A DNA stretch of 64,000 nucleotides from positions 429,305-493,304 of the forward strand of contig NZ_LT622358.1 in the NCBI RefSeq assembly GCF_900098925.1. The letters are read 5' to 3'. Positions 44,484-54,032 of this stretch are shown here, in pieces. Below the pieces are notes generated by a model. It did not search any database. It worked only from the letters and a program-made list of their open reading frames with translations, and was not told the DNA's origin. A program made the position numbers and the translations under genes. This DNA comes from Bacillus massiliglaciei (lineage in GTDB: Bacteria; Bacillota; Bacilli; Bacillales; DSM-1321). Position 1 is the first letter of the stretch. Each line of letters opens with the position of its first letter.

Positions 44484-45752
44484 ATGAATCATACTGCGGC
44501 AATGAAAAAAGGGATTCATCTAGAAGATATTTTAATCGCATACCGTGAATTAAAAGAGATTGTTTCTCATACACCTCTTCAGAAGAATCAGCGTCTCTCG
44601 GACAAATACGAATGCAATGTTTATTTGAAGCGGGAAGATTTACAGCACGTCCGCTCTTTCAAACTCCGCGGGGCGTTCTATAAGATGAAGAGTCTGACCA
44701 GCGAAGAAACAAAAAATGGGGTTGTTTGTGCAAGTGCGGGGAATCATGCACAAGGGGTAGCCTATGCTTGCAGCATGCTTGGAATCCACGGAAAGATTTT
44801 CATGCCTGCAACGACACCGAGGCAAAAGGTAAACCAGGTTGCCTTATTTGGAAAAGAGCTGGTTGAAATTATTCTTGTCGGAGATACTTTTGATGATTCT
44901 TTTGCTAAAGCAAATGAGTGTGCGGGTAAGGAAGGGAGAACGTTTATTCATCCATTCGATGATGAAATGGTCATTGCCGGTCAAGGGACAGCGGCTGTTG
45001 AAATCATCAATGATTGCGATGAAGATATCGATTTTGTTTTCGCTGCCATCGGAGGCGGCGGGTTAATGGCAGGATTATCTACATATTTTCAGGCGGTATC
45101 GCCTAAAACTGCCTGCATTGGTGTAGAACCATTAGGGGCTGCTTCAATGAAATATTCTCTGGATCTGGGGACCGTTACGGAGATGGATCATATTGATACG
45201 TTTGTTGACGGTGCAGCTGTTAAATGTGTCGGATCAAAAACATACCAGATATGTAAGGAAACTCTCTCTGATATTGTATGTGTGCCAGAGGGGAAAATCT
45301 GTACTTCCATCCTTGATTTATATAATGAGCATGCGATTGTGGCTGAGCCGGCCGGTGCCATTTCGGTAGCAGCCCTTGATCAATATAAGGAACAAATCAA
45401 AGGAAAAACGGTTGTTTGCATGGTAAGCGGGGGCAACAATGATATTAGCCGAATGCAGGAAATCAAGGAGAAATCTCTTCTTTATGAAGGCCTGCTCTAT
45501 TATTTCATTGTCAATTTTCCTCAGCGGGCTGGAGCTTTACGAGAGTTTCTTGATGAGGTGCTCGGACCTGACGATGATATCAGCCGCTTCGAATATACAA
45601 AGAAAAACAATAAAGAAAGCGGGCCGGCTCTTGTCGGAATCGAACTTGCAAAGAAAGAGGACTATGAGGGTCTCAAAGCCAGATTGAAGAAAAAAGGTTT
45701 TCCTTTTGTTGAAGTCAATAAAGACAGCAGCTTGTTTAACCTGTTAATTTAA
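44484..45752 (+). CDS. ilvA: Threonine ammonia-lyase (deaminase) IlvA
   Basis: Makes 2-oxobutanoate from threonine, the first step to isoleucine. The pyridoxal-phosphate Lys60 is in VRSFKLRGA; phosphate loop GGGGLMAG and SGGNND are present. A single ACT-like regulatory domain follows (about 325-422; NFPQRAGALREFLDEVLGP). The start at 44484 gives 422 residues, the length of the B. subtilis enzyme; earlier starts add nine residues. No T-box leader seen. Confidence 0.95.
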   Translation: MNHTAAMKKGIHLEDILIAYRELKEIVSHTPLQKNQRLSDKYECNVYLKREDLQHVRSFKLRGAFYKMKSLTSEETKNGVVCASAGNHAQGVAYACSMLGIHGKIFMPATTPRQKVNQVALFGKELVEIILVGDTFDDSFAKANECAGKEGRTFIHPFDDEMVIAGQGTAAVEIINDCDEDIDFVFAAIGGGGLMAGLSTYFQAVSPKTACIGVEPLGAASMKYSLDLGTVTEMDHIDTFVDGAAVKCVGSKTYQICKETLSDIVCVPEGKICTSILDLYNEHAIVAEPAGAISVAALDQYKEQIKGKTVVCMVSGGNNDISRMQEIKEKSLLYEGLLYYFIVNFPQRAGALREFLDEVLGPDDDISRFEYTKKNNKESGPALVGIELAKKEDYEGLKARLKKKGFPFVEVNKDSSLFNLLI

Positions 45753-45785
45753 CGAGAAGGATGGATAGCTCCATTCTGGATTTCC

Positions 45786-45835
45786 GGCAGACGGTCTCGA
45801 GAGAAGAACTTTTCGAGAGCGTCTGCCTATTTTAT
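45786..45835 (+). terminator. Terminator after ilvA
   Basis: GGCAGACG with CGTCTGCC and, after a bulge, TCTCGA with TCGAGA, then TATTTTATT. A long, strong stem. Confidence 0.88.
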
Positions 45836-46000
45836 TCTTAATAAAGGCAACAATATCAAGCTTCATAACTAGCAAACACGTTCTTCATTGATTAGAAGGA
45901 AGGACCGTTATCTTTGGCTTTGTCATCATTGAAAAAAAGTATTATAATGTCAGTAATCAAGGAAGAAATTAAAAAACTGACCTAAAAAGGGGATGTTCCC

Positions 46001-46195
46001 ATGTCAAACATTGGCATACCTGGATTAATTCTAATTTTGCTTGTGGCATTAATTGTGTTTGGCCCTAAGAAACTTCCTGAAATCGGCCGTGCTTTTGGCC
46101 AGACGCTCCGTGAGTTTAAAAAGTCAACGCAAGAGCTGACTCATGATGAATTTGATGAAGAGAAAAAGAAAGAGCTGAAGAAAGAGATTAAGTAA
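46001..46195 (+). CDS. tatA: Twin-arginine translocase subunit TatA
   Basis: A 64-residue protein with a short membrane helix (residues 5-20), the hinge [11 protein letters not shown] and an amphipathic helix, then a charged tail. Together with TatC it forms the channel for folded proteins with twin-arginine signals. AAAAGGGG precedes the ATG. Confidence 0.95.
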   Translation: MSNIGIPGLILILLVALIVFGPKKLPEIGRAFGQTLREFKKSTQELTHDEFDEEKKKELKKEIK

Positions 46196-46270
46196 GGAAA
46201 GCATCAGGACTTACATACATGATTGAACGTCTGCATCTTGCGGGCGTGACTGATAGAACGATGGATAAAG

Positions 46271-46301
46271 GGTGTAAGATGATAGAGTCTTACACCTTTT
46301 T
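46271..46301 (+). terminator. Terminator between tatA and tatC
   Basis: GGTGTAAGA and TCTTACACC perfect 9-bp stem followed by TTTTT. It should let tatA be made in excess over tatC, matching the stoichiometry of the translocase. Confidence 0.88.
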
Positions 46302-46336
46302 AAGTGAAACAAAAAACAGTAAGGGCGTGGTTTTAC

Positions 46337-47086
46337 TTGCAGGAAAAAGAACTAAATGTAATTGATCATCTTGAGGAATTAAGGAAAAGGCTGATTATTT
46401 CTGCAGTAGCATTCATTGTCTTTTTTATCATCAGCTTTATTTTTGTAGAAGATATATATAACTGGTTTGTCAAAGATCTGGATACGAAACTGATTGTTTT
46501 AGGTCCGAGTGACATCTTGTGGATTTATTTCATGCTGTCAGGTGTCATTGCCCTCGCTGGCGCCATACCGGTCATCGCCCTGCAAATATGGCTTTTTGTC
46601 AGGCCGGCATTGCTTCCGCATGAAGTCAAGGCTGCTCTGGCTTATATACCAGCCCTTTTCCTTCTGTTCATTGGGGGACTTTCTTTTGGCTATTTTGTTA
46701 TTTTTCCTACCATGCTTCAGTTTTTGATCAATCTTGGAGAAGGGATGTTTGAAGCAAGCTTTACAGCTGAAAAATATTTTTCATTTTTGTTAAATATGAC
46801 CCTGCCTTTTGCCGTACTGTTTGAACTGCCGGTCATTGCTATGTTTTTGACGTCACTGGGGTTACTTAATCCATACGTCCTGCGGAAAATGCGGAGATAT
46901 GCTTATTTCGTTCTGATTGTCATTGCTGTTTGCATTACGCCGCCGGATTTCATTTCCGATTTTTTAGTGATTGTCCCTTTATTGCTCCTATATGAAGTAA
47001 GTCTTACCTTATCGAAGATTGTGTATAAGAGGAAAATGAAGCGGGAGGCACAGTTGGAAGAGATACTGGCAAGTGAAGAGGCATGA
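46337..47086 (+). CDS. tatC: Twin-arginine translocase subunit TatC
   Basis: A 249-residue, six-helix receptor for twin-arginine signals. The N-terminal VIDHLEELRKRLI and the first periplasmic region with conserved FVRPALLPHE are present. TTG at 46337 is chosen because TatC proteins begin just before VxxHLEELR; the GTG 33 bases upstream lies at the terminator edge. Confidence 0.93.
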   Translation: MQEKELNVIDHLEELRKRLIISAVAFIVFFIISFIFVEDIYNWFVKDLDTKLIVLGPSDILWIYFMLSGVIALAGAIPVIALQIWLFVRPALLPHEVKAALAYIPALFLLFIGGLSFGYFVIFPTMLQFLINLGEGMFEASFTAEKYFSFLLNMTLPFAVLFELPVIAMFLTSLGLLNPYVLRKMRRYAYFVLIVIAVCITPPDFISDFLVIVPLLLLYEVSLTLSKIVYKRKMKREAQLEEILASEEA

Positions 47087-47195
47087 TTGCTTGGCGGATT
47101 TTTATATAAATTCATGGATTTTACATGAACCCTTCTTTCTTGAAAGGGATTTCGTGTATAATAGAATAAATCGGTTGAAAATGAGGATTGATATT

Positions 47196-47444
47196 TTGCT
47201 TTTTAAACGCCTGGAGTTCAAAAATAAGATTGGACAGAAGGTCGAAATTGTGGAAATTCCTTATTTATTACCTGGCAATCCTCACTATTTCATGGTGCAG
47301 GCAAGGCTAAACTGTTACATCGATCAGATTTTCGAAATGAAAGATTATAAGAGGGTATATTCATTTAAACATTATTTGGCGGCTGTTCTTAAATGGCCTG
47401 TATACTATGAGCTGTTTGAACAGGAATTTCTGAATAATGCTTAA
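47196..47444 (+). CDS. ypmP: DUF2535 protein YpmP
   Basis: An 82-residue protein of the Bacillus DUF2535 family (LFKRLEFKNKIGQKVEIVEIP, then NPHYFMVQARL). Function unknown. TTG start at 47196 with GAGG upstream; longer frames run back into tatC. From memory it follows ilvA in B. subtilis too. Confidence 0.8.
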   Translation: MLFKRLEFKNKIGQKVEIVEIPYLLPGNPHYFMVQARLNCYIDQIFEMKDYKRVYSFKHYLAAVLKWPVYYELFEQEFLNNA

Positions 47445-47601
47445 AATTGAGATTGTCCGCTCGGTAAGTTGAAGAATCCTTACTTAGAAGGGTTCATTAA
47501 ACAGAACCGGACGGGCATTTTTTTACCCTCTATTCTTTCAAATGTTCTCAGATTTTTGAAGACTCCGATTTACTAGTTATTTTGATGAAGGATGTGTCAG
47601 C

Positions 47602-48444
47602 ATGGGTAAAATCAAAATTGTTACAGACTCTACAGTGGATATGACGAAAGAGGAACTTGATTTTTATGATATTAAAATGGTTCCTCTGTCCATTGCCATT
47701 GATGGAGAAACGTATTTAGATAAAATAGAAATAGATCAAGAAGAATTTCTCAATAAAATGAAACATTCAGCAGAGCTTCCGAAAAGTTCTCAGCCTTCAG
47801 CCGGAACCCTGGCGGAGATATATGATGAGATCGGGAAGGATGGCAGCGAAGTCATTTCGATTCACATGACGGGAGGAATGAGCGGAACCGTTCGATCAGC
47901 AGAATGCGCAGCTGACATGTCCAAAACGGAAGTTACGGTCTTTGACTCTCAATTTATTTCGAAGGCGATGTCCTTTCAGGTAATAGAGGCTGCTAAAATG
48001 GCCAGGGCGGGCAGCTCAAAAGAAGACATTCTGGCAAGGCTGGAAAACATAAGAGAAAACACAAGGCTGATTATTGTGATTGATAATCTAGAAAATTTGA
48101 GAAAAGGAGGGCGGATTGGCAAGTTGTCAGGTCTGATTGGTTCTATTCTTAAGCTTAAACCGATCGCTATTTTGAAAGGAGGAGTGCTGCACCTGGAATT
48201 AAAGGCCAGAAGTGAATCACAAATCTTGAAATTTATAAGGAAAAAAAGTGATGAGGACCTGGATGGAAAGAAAGTAGGAGGTATGGGGATCGTTCATGCG
48301 AATGGATATAGCCTGGCAGAAAAAGTCCGCCAGTTCATTTCAGAGAAGACAGGAATTAGAGATATTAAAATAGAGGGCACGACTCCAGTTGTAAGCACCC
48401 ATACAGGTGAAGGTGCAATCGCCTTAATGTATTATTGGAATTAA
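47602..48444 (+). CDS. degV: DegV-family fatty-acid-binding protein
   Basis: A 280-residue two-domain DegV (FakB-type) protein that binds a fatty acid for the FakA kinase. N-terminal IVTDSTVDMTKEEL and the lipid-binding loop HMTGGMSGTVRSA (near 93-105), and the C-terminal GTTPVVSTHTGEGAIAL are all present. Confidence 0.93.
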   Translation: MGKIKIVTDSTVDMTKEELDFYDIKMVPLSIAIDGETYLDKIEIDQEEFLNKMKHSAELPKSSQPSAGTLAEIYDEIGKDGSEVISIHMTGGMSGTVRSAECAADMSKTEVTVFDSQFISKAMSFQVIEAAKMARAGSSKEDILARLENIRENTRLIIVIDNLENLRKGGRIGKLSGLIGSILKLKPIAILKGGVLHLELKARSESQILKFIRKKSDEDLDGKKVGGMGIVHANGYSLAEKVRQFISEKTGIRDIKIEGTTPVVSTHTGEGAIALMYYWN

Positions 48445-48553
48445 TAAAATCACTGTTAGCATAATAAAAGTTAGAATTATGAGAATTCTTTGTTTTCCTG
48501 CCGTTGAGCCGTCTGTTAAAATGGAGGTATCAAACTCATAAGGGCGGGAGACC

Positions 48554-49144
48554 ATGCGGGATTTTGGGCTATTAAAGATTGTTTTTTTATTGGCAGCGCT
48601 CAGCCTATTAGGGGCTTGCGGGCCAAATGAAGTTCCCGGAGCAAAAAACTGGGATGTTGAGAACTTTTCATTTGAGGACCAAGAGGGACAAACTTTTTCC
48701 AAAAGCGATTTAAAGGGGAAAATTTGGGTGGCCGATTTCATTTTCACGAACTGTGAGGATGTGTGTCTGCCAATGACGTCCAACATGTCCAAATTACAAA
48801 TGGCTTTGAAGGAAGAGGGAATGGAGAACGTGGAGTTCGTCTCGTTTTCAGTAGATCCGGAAGTGGACCGTCCAGAAGTTTTGAAAGCCTTTGCAGGTCA
48901 GTTTAAGGCTGATCTGTCTAATTGGCATTTCTTAACGGGATATGATCAGCAAACGATTGAGTCCTTCGCCATGAATAATTTTAAAACCATTGTTCAAAAG
49001 CCTGAAAAGGAAGATCAGGTGATCCATGGTACAGATATTTATTTGGTGGACCAGGAAGGGAAGATCATTCAGACTTATTCAGGACTAAGTGACTTTCCGC
49101 TGCAGGAGATCGTCAAGCACATCAAAATATTAGAAAATTACTGA
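48554..49144 (+). CDS. ypmQ: SCO1/SenC-family lipoprotein YpmQ
   Basis: A 196-residue thioredoxin-fold lipoprotein (lipobox LLGAC, Cys22) that helps build the copper A centre of cytochrome c oxidase or acts as a thiol reductase. The copper-binding CxxxC is Cys67-Cys71 (TNCEDVCLP) and the His is in VIHGTDIYL. Outer face of the membrane. Confidence 0.92.
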   Translation: MRDFGLLKIVFLLAALSLLGACGPNEVPGAKNWDVENFSFEDQEGQTFSKSDLKGKIWVADFIFTNCEDVCLPMTSNMSKLQMALKEEGMENVEFVSFSVDPEVDRPEVLKAFAGQFKADLSNWHFLTGYDQQTIESFAMNNFKTIVQKPEKEDQVIHGTDIYLVDQEGKIIQTYSGLSDFPLQEIVKHIKILENY

Positions 49145-49170
49145 CAGGCCGTTACCGGTCTGTTTTTTTA
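49144..49170 (+). terminator. Terminator after ypmQ
   Basis: ACAGGCCG and CGGTCTGT stem (one G-T pair) followed by TTTTTT. Confidence 0.8.
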
Positions 49171-49365
49171 TGTTTGAGGCATCAGGGGCAGCGGGAATGA
49201 ATTATCTATTCAGGTACATTCTAATTTTAAGGAAATTATTTTTGTGGAAAAGCTGTTTTTATCCCCTATTTCATACGATAATAAAGTAAGGAAGAAGTTG
49301 CCGAGATGGTTTGCCATCCATTTCTTCTTATCCATGTTATAATGAATTGATAAGGGTGGTGTACG

Positions 49366-50214
49366 ATGAATAATAAAATCACCTGTCTTTTCCTTTGTTT
49401 TATATGTGTGATTGGCTCAGCAGGATGTTCTAATGGTGAAATGATATCAGGCGGAACAGACCAAACTGGGAGAAATCTAAGCCTTGAAGAGAAACAAGAT
49501 GTTCCTGCGACCTTTTTTCCGGACCCCATTCAAATTGTATCCATAGGAGATTCTCTGACACAGGGAGTTGGGGATAGTACAGATACTGGCGGATATATCC
49601 CTTATTTAAAAAAAGATCTTGAAAAGGAACCTACAATCACTTCTGTTAATATCACGAATTTTGGGGTGAAAGGGAACCGTACTGATCAGCTTCTTGCCAG
49701 ACTGGAAAGCCCGGAAATCCAAAGTGAGATTAAAAAGGCGGACTCAGTAGTTGTTACGATTGGCGGAAATGATATTATGAAGGTTCTCAAACAGAATTTT
49801 TCTAATCTTAAATTGGAACAATTTGAAAGCGCCAGGATAGGGTATGAACAAAGATTGAGACAGATACTCGATAAAATCAGGTCTATTAACGAAAACACAC
49901 AAATTTACTTAATCGGTGTTTATAACCCTTTTTCAAAGTGGTTTGCGGATGTACGGGAACTCGATATGATCATGGGTGACTGGAATAAAGCAGGAAAGCA
50001 GATCATCTCTGACTATGATCGGGCGTACTTTATTGAAATCGAAGATATATTCAAAAATTCTAATGAAGACTTACTATATACGGAAGATTATTTTCACCCG
50101 AATGACCGGGGGTATGAATTGATCGCCAGAAGAATATATAACAATATGGAGATCAACCATCTCGGTGATGAGATCTTAGAAGCAACTGCAGAGAGGGATG
50201 ACCGAAACGAATGA
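49366..50214 (+). CDS. ypmR: SGNH/GDSL hydrolase lipoprotein YpmR
   Basis: A 282-residue lipoprotein (SAGC, Cys21) with the GDSL esterase fold. Catalytic Ser63 is in SIGDSLTQG, block III is TIGGNDI and the Asp-His pair is in DYFHPNDRGYELIA. Probably acts on cell-envelope esters. Shares ATGA with ypmS. Confidence 0.92.
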   Translation: MNNKITCLFLCFICVIGSAGCSNGEMISGGTDQTGRNLSLEEKQDVPATFFPDPIQIVSIGDSLTQGVGDSTDTGGYIPYLKKDLEKEPTITSVNITNFGVKGNRTDQLLARLESPEIQSEIKKADSVVVTIGGNDIMKVLKQNFSNLKLEQFESARIGYEQRLRQILDKIRSINENTQIYLIGVYNPFSKWFADVRELDMIMGDWNKAGKQIISDYDRAYFIEIEDIFKNSNEDLLYTEDYFHPNDRGYELIARRIYNNMEINHLGDEILEATAERDDRNE

Positions 50215-50795
50215 CTGGAGTAAGGTGGAAAACCCTGTTTTTCTCTCTTTTGGCATTAAATTTAATAGTTATCGCGACCCTCGTTCTATTAATTAATTTG
50301 CCGGTGAAAGACAAAGAAATTCCCAAAAGCATAAGTAAAGAAGAAGATATACAGTTTCAAGTCCATACTAACCGGGAGGATTTGAACAGGCTGATTAATC
50401 AATATTTAGATAAAGAGGGACTGACCGGCGGCGTACACTATGAAGTTTACTTGGCGGATGAAGTGGAGTTATACGGTGAAATCCCTTTCTTCAATCGGCA
50501 ATTAGAGATGAAACTGACCTTTGAACCATTTGCTCAGAAGAACGGGGACATTTTGCTGAAACAAAAATCAATTTCTGTCGGACAGATGGAATTGCCGGTT
50601 TCTTACGTAATGAATTTCATTAATAAACGGTACAAAATGCCGGAATGGGTAACCATTCGACCGAATGATCAAAGCATTTATGTCTCCCTGCAAAATATGG
50701 AGCTGAAAAGTGATGTCCGGGTGAAGGCTAATAATTTTGACTTAAAGAACGATGATATTTCGTTTCTGCTTACTGTGCCATCCTGGCAGCCATAA
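50211..50795 (+). CDS. ypmS: YpmS (DUF2140) membrane-anchored protein
   Basis: A 194-residue protein with a single N-terminal membrane anchor (residues 9-29) and an extracytoplasmic beta-rich domain of the DUF2140 type (LTFEPFAQKNGDILLK, SVGQMELPVSYVMNFI). Translationally coupled to ypmR, suggesting joint action in the envelope. Confidence 0.88.
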   Translation: MTGVRWKTLFFSLLALNLIVIATLVLLINLPVKDKEIPKSISKEEDIQFQVHTNREDLNRLINQYLDKEGLTGGVHYEVYLADEVELYGEIPFFNRQLEMKLTFEPFAQKNGDILLKQKSISVGQMELPVSYVMNFINKRYKMPEWVTIRPNDQSIYVSLQNMELKSDVRVKANNFDLKNDDISFLLTVPSWQP

Positions 50796-50898
50796 TCAGG
50801 GTCCTCACATTTATTCTAAAAGGCAGTCCGGGTACTTTTTACACCATCCATTATTGCTTTGGACCCTGTCCAACTGAAGACGGGGCGGATGCTGGAAG

Positions 50899-50935
50899 GG
50901 CGTTAGACCAAAGCTGGGTTATAACGCCTTTTTAT
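50899..50935 (+). terminator. Terminator after ypmS
   Basis: GGCGTTA and TAACGCC stem with a 16-base loop, followed by TTTTTA. It ends about 20 bases before the kinase-like gene. Confidence 0.65.
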
Positions 50936-50955
50936 ATAGGAGGTAGGAGATCAAA

Positions 50956-51567
50956 GTGAAAAGTTATCAGCAAATAGCGGAATCAGTTGTGATTTCTGAC
51001 CGGAAAAATCAATTGGTTTCTTATGACAGCACTTCTCTTGAGTTAATTGGAACAGGCAGGAGTGCTTTTGTGTTCAGGATCAAAAATACAAAGCTGGCCA
51101 TTAAAATATTTTTCCCTTCATTTCATCATTTGGCAAAGGAAGAAGCCGAAATTTATCGGTCATTAAGACAAATCTCTTTCTATCCTTCCATATATGAAAC
51201 AGGGGTATATTATATTGTTATGGATTATATTGAGGGACAAACCTTATTTGACTGTGTGGCTGAAGGAGTATTTATCGAAGAGAAACATATTAAAGAAATC
51301 GACAAAGCTTTGTCTAGCGCTTCAAAGAGGGGGTTGAACCCATCTGATATTCACCTTCGGAATATCCTTCTTACGCGAAATGGTCAAATTAAATTAATCG
51401 ATGTTGCGAGGTTCAGGCAAAAGAAAGCCTGCCGGCAATGGAGTGATTTGAAAAAGGCGTATCGTACCTTGTATTTACGCGCTTTCTTTCCTAAAAAACT
51501 GCCTGTATTTGTTTTGAATGCAATAGCAGCTCTTTATAAAAAACGGATTTTTTCGTTTGCTTTCTGA
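50956..51567 (+). CDS. Small protein-kinase-like protein
   Basis: A 203-residue protein with a compact kinase fold. The ATP lysine is in LAIKIF (near residue 50), the helix-C Glu in KEEAEIY, a hinge-like IVMDYIEGQT near 92, the catalytic loop SDIHLRNIL (Asp and Asn) near 133-141 and the metal Asp in LIDVARF. All key residues are plausible, in a lipopolysaccharide-kinase/RIO-like style. Target unknown. GTG start after AGGAGGTAGGAG. Its terminator was split by the IS66 element. Confidence 0.78.
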   Translation: MKSYQQIAESVVISDRKNQLVSYDSTSLELIGTGRSAFVFRIKNTKLAIKIFFPSFHHLAKEEAEIYRSLRQISFYPSIYETGVYYIVMDYIEGQTLFDCVAEGVFIEEKHIKEIDKALSSASKRGLNPSDIHLRNILLTRNGQIKLIDVARFRQKKACRQWSDLKKAYRTLYLRAFFPKKLPVFVLNAIAALYKKRIFSFAF

Positions 51568-51580
51568 GCATAATAAAGAT

Positions 51581-51602
51581 GGCCCCCACAGATGAATTAT
51601 CT
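51581..51602 (+). terminator. Left half of a terminator split by IS66
   Basis: GGCCCCCACAGAT plus GAATTATCT. The matching right arm, ATCTGT..AGGGGGCC then TTCTTT, is at 54035-54056. Removing the IS and one 8-bp repeat restores a 13-bp hairpin with a T-rich tail. Confidence 0.85.
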
Positions 51603-51658
51603 GTAAGCGTAAAATAATCCCCACCTTTTGATAAGATGAGGATGCTGATAAGATTGAT

Positions 51659-53221
51659 TTACTTCACCGGTACCCTGCATTGATCGGGCAGTGAAACCGA
51701 CCATGGAAGCATCTTTTGGATGACTTCGTCATTGTTCACATCCACAGTGGGAAGCTGCTGAAATAGGTAGAGAAGGTATTCGTAGGGATTTAGCCCGTTT
51801 TCCTTCGCTGTCTCCACTATGCTGTACACGATCGCACTCCCTCGTGCGCCTCGTGGTGTATTTGAAAAGAGCCAGTTTTTCCTGCCGATTACAAACGGCT
51901 TGATAGCTCGCTCACTCCGGTTATTGTCGATCTCCAATCGGCCATCTTGTAAGAAAGCCTCTAATAATTCCCACTGGTTGAGACCATAAGTGATTGCTTC
52001 GCCCAATTTCGATTTTGGTGCCACTTGAGGCTGTTTCGTTTGAAGCCATGCCAAAAAGAGGTCCAGGACCGGCTTGCTTTTTTCAAGCCGTACCTCGTAC
52101 CGTTTTTCGGAGGATTCTTTTTTGATTGCCCGTTCAATGGCATACAGCTGGTTACAGAACTGCAAGCCTTCGGCAGAGGCAGTCTGTTTCCCTTTTGCTG
52201 AAGGTGGCGCCGCTTTTAATGCCTCGTCGAATTTGCGACGGGCGTGTGCCCAACAGCCAACCAAGATTACATCCGGGACTTTCAGGTAACCCGAATAGCC
52301 ATCCACTTGAAGATAACCACTGAAGGTTTCCAAAAAGTGTTTGGCGTGCTCACCTTTGCGTGAAGGCTGATAGTCGTACAGGACAATCGGGGGACCGTCG
52401 GTCCCTGTCCGATATAGCCAAACATAGGATTTGGCTGTCGCATCGCGGCCTGGTTCGCGCAAGACTTGAAGTGTGGTTTCGTCGGCATGGGCAATGGGCT
52501 GTTTGACCAATTCCTGATGCATGCGATCATACAATATGGAAAGCCACTTTTCCGCACCATACAAAACCCAGTTCGCCATCGTTTGGCGTGACAGGTTCAC
52601 GCCGAGACGTTGGAAGTACTTTTCCTGCCGGTACAAAGGCAGACCTTCCACATATTTTTGTGTGATGATATGCGCCATGATCGACGGGGAAGCCAGACTT
52701 TTCGGGAAGACCGAAGGAAGCATGGGTGCCGTGACGATTGGCGTTTCTGTGCCATGTTGCTCACAGTGGCGGCAGGCGTAGACGAAGCGTTTATGCTCGA
52801 TCACTTTCACCTTTGCCGGTTCTATGGCCAGTTCCTTCCGGACCTCGACGCTCATTTCGTGTAGTCCGTGACCGCAACACGAACAAGCCTGGTCCGCATC
52901 GGCCAATCGATACTCGATTGTTTCCGTCGGCAGGCTGCTTAGGGATGTTTCACGCTGACCTCGCTTTTTCTTACGGCGATACGTGATTGTTTCGTGTATG
53001 GGCTCCGATACAGTTGGATCGGCTAGTTGTTCGGCTTCGTTAAACAACAGAAGCGCTAATTGGTCGTCATCCGTCTTTTCGCTGGAAGAGCCGAATCGTT
53101 TTTGTTGGCTAAGGCGGAATTGTTCTTCATACCACTTGATTTTAGCCGTCAGCTCTTCCACCTGTGCCTGAAGCGACTCAATTGTTGGTTCAGCTGGTGG
53201 AGTTTGTACGTTCGTTTTCAT
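51659..53221 (-). CDS. tnpC: IS66 transposase TnpC
   Basis: A 520-residue DDE transposase. N-terminal coiled coil (LQAQVEELTAKIKWYEEQF), a zinc-finger region with CSCCG and CRHC, the core with HADETTLQV and WAHARRKFDEAL, and the C-terminal DNNRSERAIKPFVIGRKNW. ATG at 53221 is taken as start (MKTNVQTPP); the longer frame upstream overlaps the tnpB end. Confidence 0.95.
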   Translation of the reverse strand: MKTNVQTPPAEPTIESLQAQVEELTAKIKWYEEQFRLSQQKRFGSSSEKTDDDQLALLLFNEAEQLADPTVSEPIHETITYRRKKKRGQRETSLSSLPTETIEYRLADADQACSCCGHGLHEMSVEVRKELAIEPAKVKVIEHKRFVYACRHCEQHGTETPIVTAPMLPSVFPKSLASPSIMAHIITQKYVEGLPLYRQEKYFQRLGVNLSRQTMANWVLYGAEKWLSILYDRMHQELVKQPIAHADETTLQVLREPGRDATAKSYVWLYRTGTDGPPIVLYDYQPSRKGEHAKHFLETFSGYLQVDGYSGYLKVPDVILVGCWAHARRKFDEALKAAPPSAKGKQTASAEGLQFCNQLYAIERAIKKESSEKRYEVRLEKSKPVLDLFLAWLQTKQPQVAPKSKLGEAITYGLNQWELLEAFLQDGRLEIDNNRSERAIKPFVIGRKNWLFSNTPRGARGSAIVYSIVETAKENGLNPYEYLLYLFQQLPTVDVNNDEVIQKMLPWSVSLPDQCRVPVK

Positions 53222-53274
53222 ACTAAGCAATATTCGACAAATATGCACAAACTCCTTCTTTCCGATTGAAAATA

Positions 53275-53631
53275 TCACACAATCCTTTGCGATTGCACGG
53301 CGGGGTGTGCCTGCTTTTGAGAGAGGGACAATCCATCCAGCAGCCAGCGTAATTGTTTTCTCGTAACGGCCATCGGGATGGCATTGTTTCCAGACGGCCA
53401 CTGGAAGGTTCCTCTCTCAAGGCGCCGATAATGAAGCCAGAAACCATTGTGGTCCCATTGCAGGATTTTCAATTTATCGCGTGAGCGATTGCAGAAAACA
53501 AACAAGCAGTGGCTGAATGGATTGAGTTCAAAGGTTTCCTGTACAATGGCAGCCAATCCATCAATCGATTTTCGCAGATCGGTGGGCCCTTGTGCCAGGT
53601 ACACCTTATCGATTGTTACTTCGTCAATCAT
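53275..53631 (-). CDS. tnpB: IS66 accessory protein TnpB
   Basis: A 118-residue IS66 Orf2 protein with the family motif DLRKSIDGLAAIVQ, FVFCNRSRDKLKILQWDHNGF. Required for transposition; biochemical role unclear. Overlaps the tnpA end by four bases. Confidence 0.95.
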   Translation of the reverse strand: MIDEVTIDKVYLAQGPTDLRKSIDGLAAIVQETFELNPFSHCLFVFCNRSRDKLKILQWDHNGFWLHYRRLERGTFQWPSGNNAIPMAVTRKQLRWLLDGLSLSQKQAHPAVQSQRIV

Positions 53632-53945
53632 TTTCCTGTCAATGCCTTCAAGACTTGACGCAACAGCGCCTCGCTAAAGCCTTCGTTGACTTCGATCGTG
53701 ACACCGCCGGCCCGAAGTCGGATTGGTGTCGGGGAAGACGACCAAGTCTCAGCCGGGGTGACGTCCAATGTCATCCACTGAACAGGTGAAGGTGTAACCG
53801 GCGTGGAGTTTTGGAATTTTTTCATCCAATAGCAGAACTGGTGGTAGGGTAGGTCTTTGTTTCGACAAAAAGCTCTTTTCGATAATCCGCTAGAAGCGAA
53901 ATCTTCAAAACGCTCCTTCCATTGTTGTTCGAGCGTTGGGTTCAT
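53628..53945 (-). CDS. tnpA: IS66 accessory protein TnpA
   Basis: A 105-residue IS66 Orf1 protein with a helix-turn-helix-like N terminus (WKERFEDFASSGLSKRAFCR) and a C-terminal VTIEVNEGFSEALLRQVLKAL. First gene of the element, preceded by AAGGAGG. Confidence 0.93.
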   Translation of the reverse strand: MNPTLEQQWKERFEDFASSGLSKRAFCRNKDLPYHQFCYWMKKFQNSTPVTPSPVQWMTLDVTPAETWSSSPTPIRLRAGGVTIEVNEGFSEALLRQVLKALTGK

Positions 53946-54032
53946 AAAAAAACCTCCTTCAAGCTTGTAAACTTAAGGAGATTATCTCATGGTTGTTTTT
54001 AAGGTTGTAGGTGGGCACAGTTTTACGCTTAC

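Larger units (their letters stand above)
51603..54032 (-). mobile_element. IS66-family insertion sequence
   Basis: 2430 bp. Ends are GTAAGCGTAAAA...CCCACC inverted repeats, typical of IS66. A perfect 8-bp target duplication, AATTATCT, flanks it at 51595-51602 and 54033-54040. It carries tnpA, tnpB and tnpC, all on the minus strand and apparently intact, so it is probably a recent arrival. It entered the loop of the kinase gene terminator. Confidence 0.97.

Noticed and set aside
52074-53789. Several plus-strand open frames across the IS66 element
   Set aside because: They are antisense shadows of tnpA, tnpB and tnpC, without start signals.
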